Below, one piece after another: positions 57,062 through 64,000 of a stretch of 64,000 bases of DNA (position 1 is the stretch's first letter; each line of letters starts with the position of its first letter). A program made the translations under genes and the position numbers. Source of the DNA: Paenibacillus soyae (GTDB lineage: Bacteria; Bacillota; Bacilli; Paenibacillales; Paenibacillaceae); the NCBI RefSeq assembly GCF_024623455.1, contig NZ_JANIPJ010000015.1, positions 62,001 to 126,000 of the forward strand, in the 5' to 3' direction. The notes beneath the pieces are model-generated. The model was not told the origin of the DNA, made no database searches, and worked only from the letters and a program-made list of their open reading frames with translations.

Positions 57062-59451
57062 GTTCGACGCTTACGATCGTTATGCTGTTATCCTTTATTG
57101 TGCCTGTACTGGTCCTTGCCGACACGGCGCTTGTCATTATTCGGCGCAATCCTGGACATTTGGAGAACCGCCTTGCCTTCTTGACGACAGCTGCTCTTGC
57201 GCTGATGGTGTTCTTCCATTTCTTCGAGCAGATGCTGCCTGAGCAGTACGCGGAGCGAATCACCCTCTACCTCGTGCACCCTGCTGCGATGGCAGCGGCA
57301 ACCTGCGGGATGCTGCTGCACGTGCTGGTTACGAGACATTACCGCAAATGGCCGAAAAAAGTATGGCTAGCCGTCAGCGCGGTCCCTTACGTCTTCTATG
57401 CTGTAATGCTTGCGCTCAAGGGGGAGCGATATTTCGTAACGGGCGTTACCGTCGAGCATGGGTGGAAACAAACCGAAATGGCTGGCGGTATGTATATCGT
57501 GCTGGCGATGCTGGCTTCCTGCGCCGCTGCGAATTTTCTCATGAGCTTAGGGGCCTTACACAAATCGAATCATTCCGCGGGACGAAGCAGGTACGAGGTG
57601 CTGTTCAAAGCGAATGTTTTTTATATCGTGTCGACGGTGCTGGTCATGGCTTTATACGCGTCTTTCTCCAAGCTGTTTTTTATTCCGCTATCGATACTGT
57701 ACCTGACGGCAGTCGTGTGGGGAGTCGCTTTACGCGTGTTCATGCATCATGACTTCCTGCCGACGGCGGAGCGTAAGTACGAGCTGCTATACCAGCTGTC
57801 GCCGGCGGCGATCGTTATCATGGACCGTCATTTGCAGTTGAAGGAAGTAAATCCAGGCGCCTTGCGTTTATTCGGCTTCGAACGGGATGAGGAGTTGAAG
57901 AATCGTTCCCTTCTGGAATTCGTGCCGGAGATCAATCGGGACCCGCTCCGCGAAGAATACCAAACGCTGTTCCCGAACGAGGATTGGTCGAACCGGGAGT
58001 TTGCCATCGTCAATCGTTACCAAGCCGCAAGACAAGTCGCCGTGGATACGGAAATTATGATGGAAGGCGAGGAATGGCGCGTTCTCGCCGTCATCAAGGA
58101 TATAACGAGACAGAAGGAAGAAGAGCAGACCTTCCATTATATGGCGCATCATGATGCTTTGACGAAGCTGCCGAACCGTTACTTATTCAATGCGGAGCTG
58201 GAAGGCTCCTTGGCGGATATAAGGCCCAAACAAGGGATGCTCGGCGTTCTGCTTATCGATCTGGACCGGTTCAAGCTGGTGAATGATACGCTTGGGCATT
58301 CGGCCGGGGACGAGGCTCTGATCAAGGTGTCGGAGAGGCTGCTGTATTCCATCGGCGAGCTGCATCTGCTCGCTAGGCTGGGCGGAGACGAATTTATCGT
58401 ACTGATCAAATACGCCAAGGAATACGAAGACATTATCGGCTTGGCGGAGGAGCTTCTCGCCTCCTTCCAGCGTCCGGTTACGCTGCTCGGCCAAGATTTC
58501 TATTTCGGCGGAAGCATCGGCATCAGCGTATATCCTTACGACGGGGATTCGTCCGACGTATTGATCAAGAAGGCTGATATCGCCATGTACAATGCCAAGC
58601 GCAACGGGGGCAATCAGTACCGCCTCTACACGGATGACATGATTGCATTGGTGCAAAGAGATGTCCGCTTGGAGAAGCATCTGCGCAGGTCGCTCGAAAA
58701 AAACGAATGGGTCTTGCATTATCAGCCGCAGTTCGATATCCAGTCGGGCAGACTGATTGGCGCGGAAGCGTTAATCAGATGGAACTCCGAAGAGCTTGGC
58801 ATGGTATTCCCCGGCGACTTCATAACGCTGTCCGAACAGCTCGGGCTAATCAACGAAATCGGGCGGTGGGTTATTAATGAAGCCTGCGTTCAAGGCAAGC
58901 GCTGGGAGGACCTTGGCTGGACCGATTTCGTCTTATCCGTCAACGTGTCGTCGAGACAGCTGGACGAGCCGTATTTCGTCAAAAACGTGCAGTCGATCCT
59001 GCAATCAAGCGGTCTCGAGCCCTCCCATCTCTGTCTCGAAATTACGGAGAGCATGGTCGTGGATAAGCTGCATGCGGCGCGCTACATGCTGGACGAGCTG
59101 GTAGCGCTCGGCATTCATATCGCGCTGGACGATTTCGGCACCGGCTACTCGTCTCTCAGCGTGCTCAGACAGCTGCCGATCTCCGTCATTAAGATCGACC
59201 GTTCCTTCATTACCGATATGGAGAACGATCACGAAGGCTTGTCCATCGTCAAGACGATCGTGTCCATGGGACACGACTTGAACAAGCAGATCGTGGCGGA
59301 AGGCGTGGAGACGAAGGCGCAGCTGGACCTTCTGCTCGATATAGGCTGCGACAAAGCGCAAGGCTACTACTATTCCAAGCCATTGCCGCTCGAAAGCATG
59401 AACGAACTGCTGGAACGATCGGGCGAGCTCAGCAAAAGACGAAACGCATAA
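57058..59451 (+). CDS. Membrane PAS-GGDEF-EAL protein
   Basis: A 797-residue c-di-GMP turnover enzyme. About seven membrane helices (1-230) resemble the 7TM sensor of histidine kinases, then PAS (ELLYQLSPAAIVIMDRHLQLKEVN..., 235-350), GGDEF (442-446, intact) and EAL with Glu570 in GAEALIRW. The phosphodiesterase residues are kept (CLEITES, ALDDFGTGYSSL, IKIDRSFI, VAEGVET, AQGYYYSKP), so hydrolysis of c-di-GMP to pGpG is likely; the GGDEF could be active or a GTP-sensing regulator. The ATG overlaps gene 2 (ATGA), with AAGGAAGGGGG upstream. Confidence 0.93.
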   Translation: MSSTLTIVMLLSFIVPVLVLADTALVIIRRNPGHLENRLAFLTTAALALMVFFHFFEQMLPEQYAERITLYLVHPAAMAAATCGMLLHVLVTRHYRKWPKKVWLAVSAVPYVFYAVMLALKGERYFVTGVTVEHGWKQTEMAGGMYIVLAMLASCAAANFLMSLGALHKSNHSAGRSRYEVLFKANVFYIVSTVLVMALYASFSKLFFIPLSILYLTAVVWGVALRVFMHHDFLPTAERKYELLYQLSPAAIVIMDRHLQLKEVNPGALRLFGFERDEELKNRSLLEFVPEINRDPLREEYQTLFPNEDWSNREFAIVNRYQAARQVAVDTEIMMEGEEWRVLAVIKDITRQKEEEQTFHYMAHHDALTKLPNRYLFNAELEGSLADIRPKQGMLGVLLIDLDRFKLVNDTLGHSAGDEALIKVSERLLYSIGELHLLARLGGDEFIVLIKYAKEYEDIIGLAEELLASFQRPVTLLGQDFYFGGSIGISVYPYDGDSSDVLIKKADIAMYNAKRNGGNQYRLYTDDMIALVQRDVRLEKHLRRSLEKNEWVLHYQPQFDIQSGRLIGAEALIRWNSEELGMVFPGDFITLSEQLGLINEIGRWVINEACVQGKRWEDLGWTDFVLSVNVSSRQLDEPYFVKNVQSILQSSGLEPSHLCLEITESMVVDKLHAARYMLDELVALGIHIALDDFGTGYSSLSVLRQLPISVIKIDRSFITDMENDHEGLSIVKTIVSMGHDLNKQIVAEGVETKAQLDLLLDIGCDKAQGYYYSKPLPLESMNELLERSGELSKRRNA

Positions 59452-59463
59452 CTTAGAAAGAAG

Positions 59464-59491
59464 AAAGCCGGTCCTCGAGAGGGCCGGCTTC
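59464..59491. terminator. Hairpin between the c-di-GMP operon and the YcgQ-like gene
   Basis: AAGCCGGTCCTC pairs with GAGGGCCGGCTT (one G:U). The T run is better on the minus strand, so it may serve mainly the ycgR-ycgQ pair. Confidence 0.6.
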
Positions 59492-59507
59492 AATATTGTT
59501 GGTGCCG

Positions 59508-60398
59508 TTAAGTTCCGAATTCGAAATCGGGGTAAACGTACGGCGTGGACGGCGCGGCAATCCGTTCGATCTTCGAAGCCTGAAGCGAAATGATGGAGTT
59601 TCCGTCATATTCGATCACGGTCAGCTCGCCTTTCACCTTGATCCATTCGTCCTCGTTATATTGTTCCGCTTTCGGCCATGTAATCACGAGGCCATAAGGG
59701 AGCGCGTCGGCCGAGCAGCAGTTCATCGCGAAGCGGCTCACCGCGATGCGGTCTTCGCCCATCTCCTCCTCGCGATATACAAAGCCGCTGATTTCTACCT
59801 CCTTGCCGGCTAGCGCGTCGCGATAAAGGTCGAGAGTCGTCAATGTCTCGATGAATTGCTTCTCGGGTACGATAATCAGCTCTTCGCCGTACAGCTTTTT
59901 GCCGAGCTTGGCATGATCGACCGTATATTCGTCGTAAGGAAACAAGGCGTCCAGCTCCTGCTCGATGACATCGGGCGCGCCATCCGAATTGCTCCGTTCC
60001 GCTGCGCCTGCATCCCGGTTAACGGACTCGCTGCCGGTGAAGCTGATCCCCTTCTTCTCTGCCATCGCGCTTCCCAGCGTGCTGGTTGGAACGAGGAGGA
60101 TCGTGAGCAGAGGGAGCAGAAACAATCCGTACATGACCGTTCCTTTAAACGGCGACTTGGAATGATGGTGTCCGCAATCGCAATCGGTTCCGTGGTCAGA
60201 CGAGCCTGCTTTGGATTTCGATCGGAGCGCTGCGAATATCTGGTATACGGCAGCCGCATACAACCCCAGCGCCGAAAGCTTGACAAGCAGCTCCATGCGC
60301 GGCGCGATGTACAGCACGGCCTGTCCGGAGTTGAACAAATAAACGATCATAAAGGCGAAGCCGGCAAGAAGCGCGGCTCGAATGAAATGATGGATCAT
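59508..60398 (-). CDS. TIGR03943-type permease subunit (YcgQ-like)
   Basis: A 296-residue protein with two N-terminal membrane helices (AALLAGFAFMIVYLF and LVKLSALGLYAAAVYQIF), a Cys/His/Asp-rich loop (SDHGTDCDCGHHH) that could bind metal, a third helix (MYGLFLLPLLTILLV) and a large extracytoplasmic domain with ISGFVYREEE and MNCCSADALPYGLVI. It matches the YcgQ-type partner of PF03773 permeases. The ATG overlaps the stop of the permease gene by 4 bases. A near-consensus Zur box upstream of the pair suggests zinc-related function. Confidence 0.88.
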   Translation of the reverse strand: MIHHFIRAALLAGFAFMIVYLFNSGQAVLYIAPRMELLVKLSALGLYAAAVYQIFAALRSKSKAGSSDHGTDCDCGHHHSKSPFKGTVMYGLFLLPLLTILLVPTSTLGSAMAEKKGISFTGSESVNRDAGAAERSNSDGAPDVIEQELDALFPYDEYTVDHAKLGKKLYGEELIIVPEKQFIETLTTLDLYRDALAGKEVEISGFVYREEEMGEDRIAVSRFAMNCCSADALPYGLVITWPKAEQYNEDEWIKVKGELTVIEYDGNSIISLQASKIERIAAPSTPYVYPDFEFGT

Positions 60399-61411
60399 AT
60401 CAGCACCTCCGCAAGCATGGATCCTCCCAGCGTGAGAGCGAATGCGAGAGCGATAAGCAGCAGAACGACTTTAAGCTTGAACGTCGAGAGCATCATCAGC
60501 GTATTCTTCAGATCGACCATCGGGCCGAAGACGAGGAAGGCAAGCAGTGCCCCCGGCGGGAAAAGCCCGTTAAAGGAGACCGCGATAAACGCGTCGGACG
60601 TCGAGCATATCGATAATAGGAAGGCGAAAGCCATCATGAACATGTAGCCGATCAGCGGCTGGTCGGCAACCGAAGCGATGGACTCCCGATCGAGCGACGT
60701 TTGGATGACGGCCGTAAGCAAAGCGCCGAATATTAAATATTTGCCCATGTCAAAAAGTTCGTCGGACGCGTGAGCGAGCGTTGAAGACCATTTGTTCTTG
60801 ATTCTACCAACTCGCGATACCGGCGCGTGATGATCCGAATGATCATGGAGAGCGGATGCCGCGCGAAGCGGACTGTTCTTCGCGAATTTGGCGAATAACA
60901 AGCCGATCGTCATCGCAACCGCAAGCGCTAAAGCCATTCGTCCATATACCATCTCTGGTGAAGCGCGGAACGCCAGATAAGTGGAAGAGAATACGATCGG
61001 ATTGATGATGGGCCCGGCAAGCAAGTAAGTAATACCTATGTAGGCGGGCATCCCTTTGCGGATCAGCCGGCGGATAACGGGGATCATCCCGCATTCGCAT
61101 AAAGGAAAGACAACGCCAAGCAGCCCTCCGAACAGAATGCCGGCCACCTTATTGCGAGGCGTGAATTTCCGAATCGTCTCGTCGGACACGAACACTTGCA
61201 ATAGCGCGGAGAACAGGACGCCAAGCAGGATGAACGGAAAAGCTTCAAGCAGAATGCCGATGAACAGTAAATTGAACGATTGCATATGAACGGATTGCAG
61301 CAGGGCCGAAATGGCGCCCGGCAGCTCTCTGTTCCATAAAATCAGGGCCAGCATAATCGCGCATCCTAGACCGAGCAGCGGCGTTGCGTATCGAAATATC
61401 GTTTGTCGCAT
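60395..61411 (-). CDS. PF03773-type permease (YcgR-like)
   Basis: A 338-residue membrane protein with about eight helices. The family landmarks are FPFILLGVLFSALLQVFV, GVVFPLCECGMIPVIRRLIRKGMP with the Cys-x-Cys pair, LLAGPIINPIVFSSTYLAF and SICSTSDAFIAVSF. Members are called predicted permeases and occur with metal or arsenic genes. A His-rich loop (LHDHSDHHAP) lies between the two halves. AAGGAAGG precedes the ATG at 61411. It forms one transcription unit with the YcgQ-like gene, behind a Zur-type operator. Confidence 0.9.
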   Translation of the reverse strand: MRQTIFRYATPLLGLGCAIMLALILWNRELPGAISALLQSVHMQSFNLLFIGILLEAFPFILLGVLFSALLQVFVSDETIRKFTPRNKVAGILFGGLLGVVFPLCECGMIPVIRRLIRKGMPAYIGITYLLAGPIINPIVFSSTYLAFRASPEMVYGRMALALAVAMTIGLLFAKFAKNSPLRAASALHDHSDHHAPVSRVGRIKNKWSSTLAHASDELFDMGKYLIFGALLTAVIQTSLDRESIASVADQPLIGYMFMMAFAFLLSICSTSDAFIAVSFNGLFPPGALLAFLVFGPMVDLKNTLMMLSTFKLKVVLLLIALAFALTLGGSMLAEVLI

Positions 61412-61430
61412 ATTCGAATACCTTCCTTAT

Positions 61431-61445
61431 TAGTAATGATTACGA
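61431..61445 (-). promoter_or_regulatory. Near-consensus Zur box before ycgR-ycgQ
   Basis: TAGTAATGATTACGA matches the Bacillus Zur core TCGTAATNATTACGA with one mismatch (A for C at the second position). It lies 20 bases before the permease start codon and immediately next to a minus-strand TATAAT (61450-61455), where a repressor would block transcription. Confidence 0.75.
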
Positions 61446-61510
61446 TAACATTATATACTATACCATATGCGAATGGGACAAACTATAGGACTATTTCCGA
61501 TTTTTTCATA

Positions 61511-61546
61511 AAAAAGGCCGGCTTCCGCTGTCGCGGAAACCGGCCT
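61511..61546 (-). terminator. Terminator after the small membrane protein gene
   Basis: On the minus strand AGGCCGG-TTCCGC pairs with GCGGAA-CCGGCCT, followed by TTTTT. Confidence 0.9.
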
Positions 61547-61554
61547 GGTGTCGA

Positions 61555-61737
61555 TTAATCGATTTTGTTCCCTCTTCTTCTTAGCTTGGCCTTGGTGATG
61601 AAGCCCGCGCCGATGCTAAGCAAGGTCAACATGCTGAATACTAGCACCAGCCAGCCGTTATGGGCGATCGATATGGCTGTCGCGCTCATGAAGAGCACGG
61701 ACAAACAAGCAAAAAACAAAGATAGCGATTTGGACAT
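61555..61737 (-). CDS. Small two-helix membrane protein (DUF5325/YlaF-like)
   Basis: A 60-residue membrane protein with two helices (LSLFFACLSVLFMSATAISIA and LVLVFSMLTLLSIGAGFI) and a basic tail (KAKLRRRGNKID). Size, spacing and the central SIAH resemble YlaF (DUF5325) of Bacillus, but this is a weak likeness. The ATG at 61737 is 8 bases from GGGGAG; an in-frame GTG at 61746 touches that site. It is divergent from the SASP gene and has its own terminator. Function unknown. Confidence 0.75.
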   Translation of the reverse strand: MSKSLSLFFACLSVLFMSATAISIAHNGWLVLVFSMLTLLSIGAGFITKAKLRRRGNKID

Positions 61738-61769
61738 TCCCGTCACTCCCCGTAGTTTTCGAAAAGGTT

Positions 61770-61798
61770 TGAAAATATTTTATAAGGTCTAGCATACT
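61770..61798 (+). promoter_or_regulatory. SigG-like promoter of the SASP gene
   Basis: TGAAAA (61770-61775), 17-base spacer, CATACT (61793-61798) resembles the forespore SigG pattern TGAATA/CATACTA. It lies 77 bases before the SASP start. Confidence 0.6.
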
Positions 61799-61823
61799 TT
61801 TATGAGCGATGCACATAATAACC

Positions 61824-61837
61824 TTGCAAGCTTGCAA
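61824..61837 (+). repeat. Palindrome in the SASP leader
   Basis: TTGCAAGCTTGCAA is a perfect 14-bp inverted repeat in the 5' untranslated region, 38 bases before the start codon. Its role is unknown. Confidence 0.6.
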
Positions 61838-61874
61838 CACAACAAAGTGCAAAGGACGAAAGGAGAAATATCCT

Positions 61875-62084
61875 ATGGCAAGAAGTAACCAACTTGTGGT
61901 CCCACAAGCAACGCAAGCACTGGAACAATTGAAGATGGAAGCAGCTCAGACTCTTGGTGTACAAGTTCCCGCTGACGGTTACTATGGTAACGTATCCACT
62001 CGCGACGCTGGCTCGCTTGGCGGCTATATTACAAAGAAGCTAGTCCAAATTGCAGAGCAGCAGCTGTCTGGCGGGTTGCGTTAA
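61875..62084 (+). CDS. Alpha/beta-type small acid-soluble spore protein
   Basis: A 69-residue DNA-binding protein of the spore core that coats DNA and protects it from UV and heat, then supplies amino acids on germination. The family sequence is clear: NQLVVPQATQALEQLKMEAAQTLGV, and DAGSLGGYITKKLVQIAEQQL. The usual GPR protease site (TEFASE-like) is not in its common form. GAAAGGAG is correctly spaced from the ATG at 61875. A SigG-like promoter lies upstream and a terminator follows. Confidence 0.95.
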   Translation: MARSNQLVVPQATQALEQLKMEAAQTLGVQVPADGYYGNVSTRDAGSLGGYITKKLVQIAEQQLSGGLR

Positions 62085-62108
62085 TCGCTTTTTATACACA
62101 AGATGTAC

Positions 62109-62136
62109 AGGCCCAAGGGTAACCTTGGGTCTTCTC
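62109..62136 (+). terminator. Terminator after the SASP gene
   Basis: GGCCCAAGG pairs with CCTTGGGTC around GTAA, followed by TTCTC. Confidence 0.75.
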
Positions 62137-62212
62137 TATTGTCGGCAAGAGTGATGAAACCGAATAAAAGCCCCTTCCCATTGTGAAGGAAGAGGCACAT
62201 CCCGTCAATGCT

Positions 62213-63199
62213 TCAATATGTGTCCATGCGCAGCCGCTTCATCAGGCGATCGTCGCTGAGCCATCCGACATAAGAGCCAACCGTCTCGAATTGCTTGTTC
62301 ATAAGGAGTACGCCGACGAAGGGATATTGCTTGCGGTGGCGGTAACGAACATCGGACCACCTTACCTCATAGCCCCAGTTGTGCTCCTTCACGTCCGCGC
62401 ATGCGAAGCTTGTGAAATACAAAAACGAACGGATGGCCGGATCGTTTTTGGATTTTTCAACGGCTGCGTGAGTGGAGCATTTGGCCTTGTCGAGCCATTG
62501 CAGCTTGTCCCCTCTTAAATTGCCGATATGGAACGTTCCGTCCGCCGATTGCTTGACAATGTTCCAGATCGAGAGCGATATCGTTGGAATCGCGATATAC
62601 CAATCGCCCCGCTCATGCTGCTTGTCCATCCACGTCAGCCGCCGTACCGTCTGCTTGGCCGCGAAGGTGCGCCATACGAAGTAGATGGCGAGGAGCAGGT
62701 ACAGAAAGGGGAACAGGTTCGCGGGATTTACGATTCCGCCCGCCCAAAGTAAAATAGCGATAATATGGGACGTGAAGATGATGGGGTCGAAGATGTGGAT
62801 AATGTTCCACGAAATCCATTTTTCGTTGAAAGGTCTCATGGCCTGCGTCCCGTACGTGTTGAACAGATCCGTAAACACATGCACGCATACGGCGAGCAGC
62901 ACCCAGCCCCCCACATGAAGCCATGGCAGACTGCCTCGGTAAACGAGCTGCAGGAGACCCGTAATCGCGGCGGTCCAGATCAGAATGGCCGGGAGCGAAT
63001 GGGACAAACCTCTGTGATTCCGGATATAACAAGCATTGCCTCTCAGGCGAAGCAAATTGTCCAGGTCCGGTGCTTGCGAACCGGCAATGGTGCCGATCAG
63101 AACGGCGGTGTGGACGGCGGGACTCCCCGCAACGACGGGATCGACCATCGCAAGACCCGCAAGTCCGATGCCCATAACAAGATGTGTGCCAGTATCCAT
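62213..63199 (-). CDS. yfhP: YfhP-like membrane-bound metal-dependent hydrolase
   Basis: A 328-residue membrane protein of the DUF457/YdjM group. MDTGTHLVMGIGLAGLAMVDPVVAG, GTIAGSQAPDLDNLLRL and YIRNHRGLSHSLPA carry the conserved His and Asp residues proposed to bind metal, followed by about five helices and a soluble C-terminal part (about residues 200-328). In B. subtilis yfhP is next to the mutY gene (yfhQ); here they are 60 kb apart. I use the ATG at 63199; GGAGG is 12 bases ahead. A frame from 63226 has no better site. No reaction is known. Confidence 0.85.
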   Translation of the reverse strand: MDTGTHLVMGIGLAGLAMVDPVVAGSPAVHTAVLIGTIAGSQAPDLDNLLRLRGNACYIRNHRGLSHSLPAILIWTAAITGLLQLVYRGSLPWLHVGGWVLLAVCVHVFTDLFNTYGTQAMRPFNEKWISWNIIHIFDPIIFTSHIIAILLWAGGIVNPANLFPFLYLLLAIYFVWRTFAAKQTVRRLTWMDKQHERGDWYIAIPTISLSIWNIVKQSADGTFHIGNLRGDKLQWLDKAKCSTHAAVEKSKNDPAIRSFLYFTSFACADVKEHNWGYEVRWSDVRYRHRKQYPFVGVLLMNKQFETVGSYVGWLSDDRLMKRLRMDTY

Positions 63200-63292
63200 A
63201 AGATGTGTTAGCCTCCCTGGTCGCATGATTAGGGATAGTATCGCCTCGGGAGCACCACTTTATCAAAGCGCATGGAAGGAGACTCGAACCAG

Positions 63293-63595
63293 ATGCATGT
63301 TTGCTTCGCGGAATATCGCATCCTGCCCGAATTCAGGGAACAATTCCTAGTTCTCGCGGACAAATTGGTAGCCGGCGAGAACGGACTTGTCCAATTATAT
63401 GAAGGAACCGATCAACCGGGCTTGTTCGTGGAGATTTGGCAGACGCCTTCCGAAGAGGAGGCGGAGCGCGTGAAGGAAGAACGCCTAAGCGGGCATTCTT
63501 CCTGGTCCGCGCTGTCGCCCTGGATTGCAGGGGGGACGGATAAGCTTCACGTGTGGACTTTCAAGCCTGCGGTTTCCTTACCGGGAAGCGGCTAG
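63293..63595 (+). CDS. Small monooxygenase-fold (ABM-like) hypothetical protein
   Basis: A 100-residue soluble protein (MHVCFAEYRILPEFREQFLVLADKL..., GLVQLYEGTDQPGLFVEIWQT, DKLHVWTFKP). The beta-alpha-beta rhythm and the central QLYEG...FVEIW suggest the dimeric alpha/beta barrel of ABM-type monooxygenases, but the family is not proved. AAGGAG is 12 bases from the ATG at 63293; the ATG at 63272 has no site. It is divergent from yfhP and converges with gerQ, with only two bases between their stops and no terminator. Confidence 0.65.
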   Translation: MHVCFAEYRILPEFREQFLVLADKLVAGENGLVQLYEGTDQPGLFVEIWQTPSEEEAERVKEERLSGHSSWSALSPWIAGGTDKLHVWTFKPAVSLPGSG

Positions 63596-63597
63596 GA

Positions 63598-64000
63598 TTA
63601 GCCGTTGATAGGCGTGCCGGGCGTCACGACTTCGCCGTTGAACGGATATTCGTAATTTATCGGTCCGTCGAACGTGACATAGTCCAGGTTAAGCATCAGA
63701 AGCAGGAAGCGCATGCCCGTCGCGGGATCGCTGATCACGATATGGTCGCGGCCAGCGGCTTCGATGACGCCCTTGAATATTTTGGCGTTCCATTCGCGGT
63801 TGTTCTCATAAGTCATATAGAATGTAGCGAGCTTGCCGCGGTTCAGGCGCAAAATATTCTCTACGTATGATTCCTCTACTGCTGGAAGCGTTACGATGTT
63901 TCCGCCGCCCGGCGTAATGAACGAGCCGCTCGGCACCGGAGGCGGCGTTTCCGCGCTGGCAGCTTGCACCGGGGTGCCCATCGGCATAGGCATAGGCATA
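63598..64000 (-). CDS. gerQ: Spore coat protein GerQ, truncated at the window edge
   Basis: A coat protein that becomes cross-linked by Tgl transglutaminase and keeps the cortex-lytic enzyme CwlJ in the spore. The C-terminal core is complete: VEESYVENILRLNRGKLATFYMTYENNREWNAKIFKG, GRDHIVISDPATGMRFLLLMLNLDYVTFDGPINYEYPF. Before it is a Pro/Met-rich stretch (MPMPMPMGTP, then TPPPVPSG). The frame is still open at base 64000, so the true start lies outside. The transglutaminase-like protein at 3.1 kb is not the Tgl family. Confidence 0.93.
   Translation of the reverse strand, partial: MPMPMPMGTPVQAASAETPPPVPSGSFITPGGGNIVTLPAVEESYVENILRLNRGKLATFYMTYENNREWNAKIFKGVIEAAGRDHIVISDPATGMRFLLLMLNLDYVTFDGPINYEYPFNGEVVTPGTPING

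Overview
The window is chromosomal DNA of an endospore-forming Gram-positive bacterium, most likely Paenibacillaceae (Paenibacillus or a close relative). Reasons: strong GGAGG-type ribosome binding sites, frequent TTG/GTG starts, SigA-type promoters, many long rho-independent terminators, and a set of sporulation genes (kapB, sspH-like, an alpha/beta SASP, cmpA, gerQ, a yheC/D-like ATP-grasp gene). Coding regions look rather GC-rich. I see no phage, insertion sequence, transposase, CRISPR array or rRNA.

Layout. 1-6.9 kb: end of acpS, a YjzC-like protein, a lipoprotein cytochrome c, mutY, a KDPG-type aldolase, a transglutaminase-like protein, a CvfC/YpgR HEAT protein and a metallo-beta-lactamase hydrolase. 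7-17 kb: Gfo/Idh oxidoreductase, YkpA-type ABC-F ATPase, a MneS-like cation exporter, an SH3-NlpC/P60 wall hydrolase, a VTT membrane protein, an MFS pump, an ACT-domain malic enzyme and a UgtP-like glycosyltransferase. 17.5-30.6 kb: kapB, an SGNH hydrolase, glutamate synthase large subunit, a divergent nucleotidyltransferase, an ABC-2 exporter pair, bactofilin plus M23 peptidase, a decayed UDP-sugar dehydrogenase and cardiolipin synthase. 30.9-38.2 kb: sspH pair, DedA, thioredoxin-like, glyoxalase-II-like, tex, nitroreductase, the tiny cmpA (46 codons), and a SprT-like protein. 38.3-38.9 kb: five tRNA genes (Asn, Ser, Glu, Lys, Leu).

39-43.5 kb is an island of membrane-scaffold genes: hflK-hflC, a MerR regulator fused to four membrane helices with a textbook 19-bp-spacer promoter, then nfeD and a stomatin/QmcA-like gene. 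44.4-45.8 kb is a self-contained TetR unit: two near-identical palindromic operators, a hydrolase, and the overlapping tetR. 45.9-53.8 kb carries an MFS transporter, a sugar isomerase/oxidoreductase pair, three secreted wall-associated proteins (CAP, LysM-3D, polysaccharide deacetylase) and a chemoreceptor without an extracytoplasmic sensor.

54.8-59.5 kb is a cyclic-di-GMP operon of three overlapping genes: two tandem paralogous membrane GGDEF proteins and a membrane PAS-GGDEF-EAL protein, behind one clear promoter. 59.5-61.4 kb is a ycgR-ycgQ-like permease pair behind a near-consensus Zur box, pointing to zinc-responsive control. The window closes with a small membrane protein, an SASP gene behind a SigG-like promoter, yfhP, a small unknown gene and the end of gerQ.

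No single wholly new system is proven here. The most interesting loci are the membrane-anchored MerR within the SPFH/NfeD island, the c-di-GMP operon, the Zur-linked permease pair and the TetR tandem-operator unit.
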